From NCBI GenBank assembly GCA_965223355.1, contig CBDCWE010000003.1, forward strand, positions 186,001 to 250,000: 64,000 nucleotides of DNA, given 5' to 3'. This DNA comes from Tectiglobus sp965223355. GTDB lineage: Bacteria; Pseudomonadota; Alphaproteobacteria; Rhizobiales; Hyphomicrobiaceae. Below are positions 32,863 through 41,731 of this stretch, in pieces. Below the pieces are notes generated by a model. It was given only the letters and a program-made list of their open reading frames with translations, did no database searches and was not told where the DNA came from. Position 1 is the stretch's first letter. Every line of letters begins with the position of its first letter. The position numbers and the translations under genes were made by a program.

Positions 32863-34071
32863 TTAGGGCGCCGGCTTCAGGGCCGATGACGTTGCGAGCA
32901 GGCCCGCCAGCACCACCACGCCAACGATGACGTAGAGCTGCAGGATTGCTTGCAACGATGCCAAGCCCATGATCGCGTCGGCGGGTGCCAGCTGCGCGAC
33001 GGCAAACAGGGTCAGCGCCAGGCCGACGCGGCCGCACAGGCTCTGCAGCGACAGGTAGGTGGCGCGCACACCGCTGGCGATCCGCGGATGAATGGCGGCC
33101 AACAGGAACGGCCGCGAAAACGCGCCGGGCACCATCCGCACCAGCAGCACCGCGATCGCCAGCGGATGCTCGGACACCATCATGACCGCGATCAGTCCGA
33201 TTTGCATGGCGAACGAAACCAGCACGATGCCGGGCATTCCAATCCGCTTCGCCAGCGGCTCGGCCAACCGGCTGGCTGCGACCGAGACGAGCATCATCAG
33301 CGCCACCACCGTGCCGTTGACGATGCTCGTCTCGCCGCCAACACCGACGCCGGCCAGCAAGCGCTCAACAAACGGTTGGCCAAACACGAACGGCACATGG
33401 CTGAACAGATACATCGCAACCGATAGGGCAAACAGCCATGCCAAGGCTGGCTGCGCCAGATAGCCGACCAGCCGGCGCCCGTCACTGATGAGATCGCGGC
33501 GCACCGGCTCGGCGGCCGCGACCGCGGGCTCGCGGAACTGAAATGCGATCGCCAGCGCAATCAGGCCCGCCACCGCCGTCGCAAGAAAGGCGACCGAGCC
33601 GCTGGCGAGCGCCAGGACACCGCCGAGGAACGCCGAAACGGCGAGGCCCGAGAACGCATAGCGCCAGGCCTTGAGTTCGTGCTGCGTGACCTCATCCTGG
33701 CGCTCGCCAGCCACCAGGCTGTCGTAGAGCAGCGCACTATCTGTGCCGGAATTGAGGGCGGTGCCGGCCCCGAGCAGCACCTGGCCGAGCGCCAGCCACC
33801 ACAAGCCGTGGCCGAGGCCGATCATCAGGCAACCGGCGATCGTGGCGATATTCGAAAGGATCAGCGTCAGGCGCCGGCCCAACCGGTCCGACAGATAACC
33901 GGACGGAACTTCCAGGGCCGATGAGGCAATGTCGTAGATCGCCGCCAGTAAAATCGCGTCGCCGGCCGACAGCACGTTCTGGAAATAGAGGAACCAAACC
34001 GCCTGCCAGAACACCAGGCTGCGGCTGGCCTGAAACCACGGATAAAGCTGGATGTTGCGTTCCAAGAACAA
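32863..34071 (-). CDS. MFS transporter
   Basis: The 402-residue protein has 11-12 hydrophobic helices. The MFS signature between helices 2 and 3 is present (GYLSDRLGRRLTLILSNIAT). The N-terminus (FLERNIQLYPWFQASRSLVF) and FQNVLSAGDAILLAAIYDIA resemble a YbfB-like branch of uncharacterised drug or metabolite exporters. It lies between an R2 element at its 3' end and a diverged R1 element just upstream of its start, so both intergenic flanks are repeat-derived. Confidence 0.88.
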   Translation of the reverse strand: MFLERNIQLYPWFQASRSLVFWQAVWFLYFQNVLSAGDAILLAAIYDIASSALEVPSGYLSDRLGRRLTLILSNIATIAGCLMIGLGHGLWWLALGQVLLGAGTALNSGTDSALLYDSLVAGERQDEVTQHELKAWRYAFSGLAVSAFLGGVLALASGSVAFLATAVAGLIALAIAFQFREPAVAAAEPVRRDLISDGRRLVGYLAQPALAWLFALSVAMYLFSHVPFVFGQPFVERLLAGVGVGGETSIVNGTVVALMMLVSVAASRLAEPLAKRIGMPGIVLVSFAMQIGLIAVMMVSEHPLAIAVLLVRMVPGAFSRPFLLAAIHPRIASGVRATYLSLQSLCGRVGLALTLFAVAQLAPADAIMGLASLQAILQLYVIVGVVVLAGLLATSSALKPAP

Positions 34072-34081
34072 GGTCCGCCGT

Positions 34082-34213
34082 GGAGCAGCCTGGCGTCAGT
34101 CGCCATTGCAACGATCCCGAATGGCGCCAGGTTGCTCATTTCAGAAGTGGCGATCATCCCTGTGCCGAACGCTGGCGCCGCACTGGCGCCTCCAACGTCA
34201 GGCCCGATGATCT
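34082..34213 (-). repeat. Diverged R1-like element with replaced stem sequences
   Basis: The order of parts is that of R1 read on the minus strand, including the conserved spacer AGTGGCGATCAT and the closing GAGCA/TTGCTC and CGATGATC. The stems differ, however: CCTGGCGCCATT-type instead of CCTGCCTTTATT, and GCTGGCGCC/GGCGCC instead of TTGGAACCG/CGGTTCCAA. Architecture is kept while stem sequence has changed on both arms. It has no clean CTAG ends. Confidence 0.7.
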
Positions 34214-34329
34214 CGATCAGTGATCCGAGGCAAGCCTACACCGAAACCGTCACCGGGACTACAACCCGCTCCGATTGCATCGCCCGGCCGGTGCGCGGCG
34301 TGGTGGCGGTCATTGCGCGGCACCGCCGC

Positions 34330-34728
34330 TCACTGCTGCAGCACGTTCTTGATCCACGATTTGTCGGCGTCGGCCTTGTTACCGCGCCGTCGGCGCCGTT
34401 CAGCGCGGCGCTCGCTGTTCGCCGTCTGCCCCTGCGTCTTCGCTGGGCGTGTCGCGCGCGACGGTTCGACCTTGAGCTTCGGCTTGACTGCAACCGCCGT
34501 GACGCCAACTTTGATGACCGGTTTCGCGGTGACGGCGGGGATCGACCTCACGTTGGCCGGACGTGGCCGGCCGTATACGCTTGATTGTGGCGGGGTCGGC
34601 GTGGCGCCGATCACGGTCGCTTGTTGCGCATCCGCGGTGCCAACGACATGGGTTGCAAAAATCGTCGAAATCACGACTGGCAAGTATCTGACTGGCAAGT
34701 ATCTGAATAACAAGTATCTGACTGGCAT
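34330..34728 (-). CDS. Small exported basic Pro/Lys/Arg-rich protein, unknown function
   Basis: The product has 132 residues. The first 19 residues are built from RYLPV/RYLLF repeats encoded by a 15-bp tandem duplication, followed by a hydrophobic segment and a possible signal cleavage at ADAQQ (about 35). The rest is low complexity: Val/Pro/Lys (KPVIKVGVTAVAVKPKLKVE), then a highly basic stretch (SERRAERRRRRGNK) and an end in SWIKNVLQQ. I do not recognise a family. The start is uncertain because of the duplicated segment. It could be a cell-wall- or nucleic-acid-associated protein. Confidence 0.5.
   Translation of the reverse strand: MPVRYLLFRYLPVRYLPVVISTIFATHVVGTADAQQATVIGATPTPPQSSVYGRPRPANVRSIPAVTAKPVIKVGVTAVAVKPKLKVEPSRATRPAKTQGQTANSERRAERRRRRGNKADADKSWIKNVLQQ
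34675..34728 (-). repeat. 15-bp tandem repeat at the 5' end of the small basic protein gene
   Basis: GACTGGCAAGTATCT occurs twice in a row, then once as GAATAACAAGTATCT, then partially. In the minus-strand frame each unit encodes five residues of the RYLPV type, so copy number changes keep the frame. The stretch is AT-richer than its surroundings. Confidence 0.85.
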
Positions 34729-34991
34729 TTCGGGCCCATTAATCTTTGGTCCGGCCGTACCTCTCCCATCAAAGTCATTCGAGTTAACAATTCGTTAACA
34801 AGTTGCGCCGGCCCGAGACAACGCCCGAACAACTCCATCCCAGCGTTAATGAACGGCCTGATCGAATGCCGGTTCGGGGCTTGGCGCGACGGTTAGATCA
34901 AGATCTGCACGCCGATTCCGTGATAGTGTAAGCGGACAGGAGTTTCAGGCCCGAAACGCTGCCACCTGCGGGCCGCAACCGGGAGTGAGCA

Positions 34992-35378
34992 ATGCAACTG
35001 CACAAGCTTGATCACGTCAATGTTCGCACGGACAATCTCGATGCCATGGTCCAATGGTACACCGACATCCTCGGCATGCGCTGCGGCGACCGGCCCAACT
35101 TCCCGTTCCCCGGCGCTTGGTTGTATGTCGCAGACCAGGCCGTCGTGCATCTGGTCGGCGTCGGCGAAAACCCCGGCGCCGGCGCCGAGGGCAACCTGAA
35201 ACTCGAACACTTCGCGTTCTCGGCAACCGGCATGGCGGCGTTCGAGGCCCGCCTTGTTGCCGCCGGCGAGAGGTTCGAACGTCGCGATCTACCGAACGGC
35301 GCCATCACCCAGTACAACATTTGGGACCCGGACGGGAATCACATCCATATTGACTTTGCAACCGGCGACGGGAGCTGA
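34992..35378 (+). CDS. VOC-family (glyoxalase/dioxygenase fold) metalloprotein
   Basis: The 128-residue protein has one glyoxalase/bleomycin-resistance fold of two beta-alpha-beta-beta-beta modules. Likely metal ligands are H in KLDHVNVRT (about 8), H in LKLEHFAFSA (about 75) and the final H/D in DPDGNHIHIDFA; H in VVHLVGVG is also conserved. GGGAG lies 6 nt before the ATG. Members act on small molecules (lactoylglutathione, catechols, antibiotics); the substrate cannot be read here. The AT-richer 263 bp upstream holds no other gene. Confidence 0.88.
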   Translation: MQLHKLDHVNVRTDNLDAMVQWYTDILGMRCGDRPNFPFPGAWLYVADQAVVHLVGVGENPGAGAEGNLKLEHFAFSATGMAAFEARLVAAGERFERRDLPNGAITQYNIWDPDGNHIHIDFATGDGS

Positions 35379-35511
35379 GCACCGCCATGACATCGACCGC
35401 CACCGGATCTGCCGGCGCCAATGGCGCGCGCGTCGGTTGCGCGCGCAGTCCTCACCGTGGCGGGCGAGCGTTGCGCGTTGCGCGCACGTTGGCGGCGGCC
35501 GTCGACCAACC

Positions 35512-35650
35512 CTAGATCTTCGTGCTTTAAGTTGGAACCGCAATAGCGGTTCCAACTTAAAGCACGAAGATGATCGCCACTTTAGAGGCGAGCAACTTTC
35601 TGCCTTTATTCGGGATCGTTCCGATTCCGAATAAAGGCAGGTTGCTCTAG
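35512..35650 (+). repeat. Dispersed palindromic element R1, copy 4
   Basis: CTAG is present at both ends (35512-35515 and 35647-35650). Hairpin A is perfect with the CAATAG-type loop. Hairpin B has arms CTGCCTTTATTCGG and CCGAATAAAGGCAG and the TTT bulge. The element fills the gap upstream of the GNAT-nitrilase gene and ends 15 bp before its ATG, so it also lies in that gene's leader. Confidence 0.94.
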
Positions 35651-35665
35651 CCACGGAACCCGGTG

Positions 35666-37285
<1,620 letters not shown>

Positions 37286-37312
37286 CGACAGGGCTGCAAA
37301 CCTGCCGGGCGC

Positions 37313-38113
37313 TCAGCGGTGGCCGACGGAGAAGTCGTTGCGACCGGTCCGGTCGATGCCGCGCACCAGCCACAACGGCCGCGTCGCAAAACTCACCGGA
37401 ATGCCGCTTTGACCATCCGCCGGGTTGAGGTTGCGTTCAAACACACTGGTCGCCGGCATATAGCGCAAGGCGATGCCGGCGCGGCGACGCGGTGAGCGAT
37501 TGGCATCGGCGCCGTGGATCATGTAGACATCGTGCAGCGACATCTGACCGGGCTCCAGTTCCAGCGCGACTTCGGTGGTGGGATCAAAGGCATCATCGGT
37601 TGTCCGCTGCATCAACACCAGGTCGTCGCGATCCTCGGTCAGATGCGCGACGAGATTGCGATCCCGATGCGATCCGGGAATGACCTTGAGGCAGCCGTTT
37701 TCGCGGTCGACCTTATCGAGCGCGAGCCAAACGGTGCAGGTTGCCAACGGCCGGATCGGCCAATAGTGGCCGTCCTGATGCCATGGCGTCTCATAGCCGG
37801 TGCCGCCTGGCTTGCAAAACACATGACAGCCCCACAAAATGACATCATCGCCGATCACCTGCGCCACCATGTCGACAATGTCTTGATCGAGAGCCAGCTC
37901 CAGAAAATCCCGAGAGCCTTTGACGCCCTCGTCATTCTGCCCTTCGATATGCGCTGAAACCAGCTTTTCCGGACGCACCCCGGGGTTGTCGGCAATCAAC
38001 CGATCGAGCGTTTCGCGCAGCTGGTCGACCCGCTCGCGCGCCAGACGGAATGCCGGGATAACGTAACCGTCGCAGTGATAGTGCGCGACTTCCTGAGCCG
38101 TCAGTACCGCCAT
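37313..38113 (-). CDS. Phytanoyl-CoA dioxygenase family Fe(II)/2-oxoglutarate oxygenase
   Basis: The 266-residue protein has the 2-His-1-carboxylate iron site in ETPWHQDGHYWP (H112, D114) and MIHGADANRSPRRR (H200), with the following Arg residues as 2-oxoglutarate anchors. The family hydroxylates varied small molecules, including phytanoyl-CoA, ectoine and aliphatic or halogenated substrates. The start codon region and about 150 bp upstream are duplicated, in decayed form, at 40150-40352. It is convergent with the GNAT-nitrilase gene, with a gap of 27 bp. Confidence 0.92.
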   Translation of the reverse strand: MAVLTAQEVAHYHCDGYVIPAFRLARERVDQLRETLDRLIADNPGVRPEKLVSAHIEGQNDEGVKGSRDFLELALDQDIVDMVAQVIGDDVILWGCHVFCKPGGTGYETPWHQDGHYWPIRPLATCTVWLALDKVDRENGCLKVIPGSHRDRNLVAHLTEDRDDLVLMQRTTDDAFDPTTEVALELEPGQMSLHDVYMIHGADANRSPRRRAGIALRYMPATSVFERNLNPADGQSGIPVSFATRPLWLVRGIDRTGRNDFSVGHR

Positions 38114-38262
38114 GGCCGTGTCTCCCCGCGCGCGGTTGGTTGGGCTGCCATGATGTCGCTGCCCGCGGGTGATGGCAAGGCGGGATGCCGTTCATCATCT
38201 GCGGCATTGACCGTCGCGGTGTGCGCTGGTCTTGCGCGCGCACCTCGTGCAGGCGCGACCTT
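38060..38262 (-). repeat. Duplicated segment R3, copy 1 (5' end and leader of the phytanoyl-CoA dioxygenase gene)
   Basis: This stretch, from the first ~18 codons of the dioxygenase gene into its leader, is alignable to 40150-40352 in the same orientation. Shared strings include TGATGGCAAGGCG, TTCATCATCTGCGGCATTGA and CGCGCGGTTGGT. It is the functional copy because the start codon and reading frame are intact. Confidence 0.7.
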
Positions 38263-38572
38263 CAGGTTTGACCTTGACGATAATCCGTCAGCAAATTTCG
38301 AGGCCACAGATCGGCCGGCCACGACTTCAGGCGCCGTGGATTTGCCAAGCAACTGAGCGGTCGGACTGCGACAGGCGACAATTGCCGGGCCGTTGTGATT
38401 GTCGACCCCGGTCCGACCTGCAGTGTGCTGTTAGCGCCACATCGGCGTCGCAAAATCACCTTCGAGCACGACGTTCCGCATGATTCCATTTGCCTTCTGA
38501 CAAAACCGCCATTGATTCAGTCGGAGAACTGATGGATATAACAACTTAAGATTGTGATAAACGGGCTTTGCA
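38263..38572. other. Non-coding gap upstream of the omptin-like gene
   Basis: This covers 310 bp with no credible gene. GC content drops toward the omptin start, with an AT-rich stretch at about 38530-38565 (GGATATAACAACTTAAGATT) that could hold its promoter; no clear -35/-10 pair or strong ribosome binding site is visible. Confidence 0.5.
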
Positions 38573-39529
38573 ATGTGGACGCGTAATTCGGGATGTCGCT
38601 CAATCATTGTCGCGGGAGTGTTTTCGACCGTGTTTGCAGGTTCTGCATTGGCAGGATCGCTGAAAGATGAGTGGAAAGATGAGTGGAAGGCGTCGTCCGA
38701 GTATGGGGTCACCGCTGGACTGTCAATCGGCGTGATGAATGGAGAGGCCAACGAACTGGTCTACTACCCAAATGGCTCGACGCTCAGCCATCTCATATGG
38801 ACATTCGATAATGTTGCCGTGCTGACCGGTTCCATCGGTTACAAATGGAATGCCTTTTCGATTGGTGTAAAGGGTCGGATCAACCTGACGGACGATTCGA
38901 CTATGGACGATTTTGACTTTCCTGGCACCGTCTGCGGCATCGCGGGGCCATTTTGCCAATCACACCACGAAAACACCACTGTCGAACATTCGCGTATGCT
39001 GGACGTTCATGCGGGTTGGCAGTTTTACCGGTCCGGCGGCCTCGCCCTCAAGGGTCTGGTTGGATACAAGTGGGACAATAACAGCTGGGTCGCTGTCGGC
39101 GGCACTTCGAACTATACTCCTCCTTTCCGGAATATTCCCGTCATAAGTTATGAGCAGTGGTGGCAGGCACCTTATCTGGGGCTCGAGGTCTCCGGCGAAT
39201 GGAACGCTTGGAACGTGAATGCTCGTGTCATTGGCTCAAAATGGGTCAGTGGGCGAGACGAGGACAACCATCACTTGCGAACGTTGTTATACAAAGATGA
39301 ATTTGGTGACGACAATGAAATGCTGGCGGTGAATTTGCAAGCTGGTTACCGGTTGTCGAAAAACATTCGGATGACTGCCGGTTATGACTACGAGCGTTAC
39401 TTCACGGCAAAGGGCTCGACTTCGGAGCTGGATTACTCAACCGGCACAACAAGATTTTTTGCTGACGATGGCGCAGGGGGTAACAGCGAGACACACACCG
39501 TTTCTATCGGGGTCAAAGTCAACTACTAG
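38573..39529 (+). CDS. Omptin-family outer-membrane aspartyl protease-like protein
   Basis: The 318-residue protein has a signal peptide ending near ALA-GS (27). A beta-barrel follows with the omptin pattern: GVMNGEANELVYYPNGSTLS, then TMDDFDF (D113/D115, equivalent to the Asp pair of OmpT) and WVSGRDEDNHHLRTL (D231, H233, equivalent to the Asp-His dyad). It ends in an aromatic-rich strand and VKVNY. Omptins cleave between basic residues of proteins and antimicrobial peptides at the cell surface. GC and codon use are lower than in neighbours, and an R1 repeat lies 15 bp after the stop. A 12-bp duplication gives KDEWKDEW at 31-38. Confidence 0.82.
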   Translation: MWTRNSGCRSIIVAGVFSTVFAGSALAGSLKDEWKDEWKASSEYGVTAGLSIGVMNGEANELVYYPNGSTLSHLIWTFDNVAVLTGSIGYKWNAFSIGVKGRINLTDDSTMDDFDFPGTVCGIAGPFCQSHHENTTVEHSRMLDVHAGWQFYRSGGLALKGLVGYKWDNNSWVAVGGTSNYTPPFRNIPVISYEQWWQAPYLGLEVSGEWNAWNVNARVIGSKWVSGRDEDNHHLRTLLYKDEFGDDNEMLAVNLQAGYRLSKNIRMTAGYDYERYFTAKGSTSELDYSTGTTRFFADDGAGGNSETHTVSIGVKVNY

Positions 39530-39544
39530 GGCCGGCATCACTTG

Positions 39545-39686
39545 CTAGAGCAACCTGCCTTTATTCGGAATCGGAACGATCCTGAATAAAGGCAGAAAGT
39601 TGCTCGCTTCTAAAGTGGCGATCATCTTTGTGCTTTAAGTTGGAACCGCAATAGCGGTTCCAACTTAAAGCACAAAGATGATCTAG
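39545..39686 (-). repeat. Dispersed palindromic element R1, copy 5
   Basis: CTAG is present at both ends (39545-39548 and 39683-39686). Both hairpins are intact, with the AAA bulge in hairpin B. In element orientation the hairpin A loop is of the CTATTG type. It lies 15 bp after the omptin-like gene and 12 bp before the stop of the small convergent gene. Confidence 0.94.
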
Positions 39687-39698
39687 CCTTGTCTCGAC

Positions 39699-39956
39699 TT
39701 ACCTTTTGATGGCGTCTGGCACAAACTTCCATGTTCCATTCTGGCAAACAACATGCCCGCCAATCGCCAATCGCGAGCGCATTGGCACGGGAATCTTGGT
39801 GCCGTGTGCATATAGCTTTCCGCCGCGCCAACAGCCCTTCTTGCTTGTCATCAGGAGTACCTCAGCCTGACCAGTTGGATAAAGCGACACATTAACGGCG
39901 ATGATCGCAAGCAACAGCTGTCCACTCCTCGACTTTGACTGCAGGTTTATGATCAT
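39699..39956 (-). CDS. Small exported Cys-containing protein, unknown function
   Basis: The product has 85 residues, with an N-terminal hydrophobic stretch (GQLLLAIIAVNVSLYPTGQA) that looks like a signal peptide. A compact domain with two Cys follows (GCWRGGKLYAHGTKIPV...GGHVVCQNGTWKF), reminiscent of small DUF1496-type secreted domains. Composition is AT-richer than the flanks, like the omptin-like gene next door. No strong ribosome binding site is seen. Confidence is moderate because of length. Confidence 0.5.
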   Translation of the reverse strand: MIINLQSKSRSGQLLLAIIAVNVSLYPTGQAEVLLMTSKKGCWRGGKLYAHGTKIPVPMRSRLAIGGHVVCQNGTWKFVPDAIKR

Positions 39957-40149
39957 CGAATTGTTATCCCGTATTGATCTGCCAAGATGGCGACACCACT
40001 ACAACTGGCGCCGACCACATGCTCGGCAAACAAACACCAATCAGCCGACCTGCCCTAACCGAAGATAACCCGTTACGACGTCACCAGCATGCAAGTCGCA
40101 AAGCAATACAGCGATCGGCGGCGGCGATCGCGGAGTTCGCCGAACGCCG

Positions 40150-40352
40150 ACAACTGATTACGTCGCCGTTGCAGCGATAGCGCATGATTTCCCGAGCCCG
40201 TCAGCGCCGGGTCTGTCTACGCGCGGTTGGTCAGGCCAACATGATGTCGCCGACCGACCGTGATGGCAAGGCGAGACGCTGTTCATCATCTGCGGCATTG
40301 ACCAAAATCGCGTCCGCCGGGCTTGCGCACACGCCCCGTGCCGGCGTTACCA
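40150..40352 (-). pseudogene. Decayed 5' fragment of a phytanoyl-CoA dioxygenase-like gene with leader (R3, copy 2)
   Basis: On the minus strand this reads REIMRYRCNGDVIS where the intact gene at 38113 reads QEVAHYHCDGYVIP. Nucleotide similarity then continues through the former start region and about 150 bp of leader (shared TGATGGCAAGGCG and CATCATCTGCGGCATTGACC). The start codon is gone and homology stops about 15 codons in. The two copies flank the omptin-like gene, one R1 element and a small gene. The remaining ~300 bp of the 39957-40458 gap show nothing else recognisable. Confidence 0.6.
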
Positions 40353-40458
40353 TCGTGCGCGTAACGCAGCCGCACCTGCCTGACGCCAACACCGGCGCCG
40401 GCCGATCGGGCCTGACGCGGCCCGCCCGCGCACCGACCAACCATGGGAGACCACGTCC

Positions 40459-41106
40459 GTGCCGCTACCCGCCGTGCAATTCTATATCGACATCAAGAGC
40501 CCCTATGCCTACCTGGCCGTCGCCGATGCCGACCAACTGGAGGCCGAGACCGGCATCGCCCTCGACTGGCTGCCCTATACCCTCGACATTCCCGCTTACC
40601 TGGGTGGCGCCGAAGTCGATGCCGCCGGCAACGTTGTCGAACAGGACCGCAACGCCCACCAATGGCGCCGTGTCAGATACAGCTATATGGACTGCCGCCG
40701 CGAAGCCAATCGCCGCGGCCTCACCATCCGCGGGCCCAGGAAAATCTTCGATTCGAGCCTCGCCAACATCGGCCTGCTCCATGCCAAGGCCCAGGCCAAG
40801 ACGCGCGCCTACGTCGACCGGGTCTACGAGCGCTTTTGGCAGCGCGAACTGGATATCGAGGACATCGAAGCATTGACAACAACAATGCACGCCTGCGGCA
40901 TCGATCCCGACGGTTTCGCCCGGTTCGCGCAAACCGACGGCCGTCGCCAGTTGGCCGACATTCAAACCGCAGCCGAAGCCGCCGGCGTGTTCGGCGTCCC
41001 GAGCCTACTGGTTGGCGGCCGCGATCTTTATTGGGGGCGCGAACACTTCGCACACGTCCGCGAACTGCTGCTTGAACATTCCGTAAGACCTGAGGGACAC
41101 CTCTGA
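40459..41106 (+). CDS. 2-hydroxychromene-2-carboxylate isomerase/DsbA-family thioredoxin-fold enzyme
   Basis: The 215-residue protein starts at GTG 40459 with GGGAGA about 8 nt upstream. The family signature lies at the N-terminus (VQFYIDIKSPYAYLAVADAD, Ser14 in place of the CxxC of DsbA). The C-terminal VFGVPSLLVGG...YWGREHF is typical of kappa-class GST-like isomerases such as NahD. Such enzymes use glutathione in aromatic ring degradation. The substrate here is not known because no other aromatic catabolic genes are adjacent. Confidence 0.88.
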   Translation: MPLPAVQFYIDIKSPYAYLAVADADQLEAETGIALDWLPYTLDIPAYLGGAEVDAAGNVVEQDRNAHQWRRVRYSYMDCRREANRRGLTIRGPRKIFDSSLANIGLLHAKAQAKTRAYVDRVYERFWQRELDIEDIEALTTTMHACGIDPDGFARFAQTDGRRQLADIQTAAEAAGVFGVPSLLVGGRDLYWGREHFAHVRELLLEHSVRPEGHL

Positions 41107-41116
41107 ACACATCACC

Positions 41117-41250
41117 GGTTTCCAAAGGGCAATGCCCTTTGGCGGGATCGGCAACGGCGGAGCCCTTAACATATCGCCGCTTGGCGGCGATCCTTGAGGG
41201 GCTTTCAGCCCCTCAAACACCCCGACCAGGGGATAAATCCCCTGGACCCC
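41117..41250 (+). repeat. Dispersed multi-hairpin element R2, copy b
   Basis: The order of hairpins is the same as copy a. Hairpins 1, 4 and 5 are intact. Hairpin 3 keeps its arms ATCGCCG/CGGCGAT while its loop differs (CTTGG instead of TTTCA). Hairpin 2 has lost its left arm. It begins 11 bp after the stop of the isomerase gene. Confidence 0.88.
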
Positions 41251-41731
41251 GGACTTATTCGGCGGCTCCTGAGGCTTCAAACTCAGGCCAAAGCCGGCAA
41301 AAGCTTTAGGGCCGAGAAATCGTGGAGGTCATATTCCGACGCAATATAATTCAGTTTACTGTTTTAATAATCGACGGCGATCGGTTTTCTCAATCGCCAC
41401 GCCATTTCGATAATTTTTTGCTTTCTTGGTGAATCAAAGTTTTTTTATTCGTAGTCCCGTCGGGGCGGTGACGGGCGGAACGTGGCCAAGCCTTGCGCCA
41501 CAGCGCCCGACTAAGCCCGCTGCAATCGTGCGCGCCCGACACTTCGCACGCCCGGATCAACCGGCAACGCGACCGTGTTTCGGGGTGCCGGCCGCAATCA
41601 ACAAACGACGGAAACGAATAAAAACTATTTCGGATTGGAAAACCTGACAACACCCCTCAAAGCTAGGAATTCATTTCAAACAATTCGACGCAACAATTGC
41701 GTACCAGATTAACAGAATCTAAGTCGCTGCC
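41251..41731. other. AT-rich leader of the giant surface protein gene
   Basis: About 480 bp without a credible gene. The part at 41330-41460 is AT-rich with short T-runs, and 41600-41730 is again AT-rich up to the start codon. A small GC hairpin (CCCGTC/GACGGG) lies at 41456-41475. Promoter elements are likely somewhere here but none can be pinned down. Confidence 0.5.

Noticed and set aside
34220..34798. 192-codon plus-strand open frame
   Set aside because: It overlaps the small exported protein gene on the minus strand and starts inside the diverged R1 element; no signal or domain. The minus-strand call is itself only moderate.
40184..40876. 230-codon plus-strand open frame before and across the isomerase gene
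   Set aside because: It overlaps the isomerase in another frame, is Ser/Pro/Ala-rich without a domain, and begins in the decayed dioxygenase duplicate.
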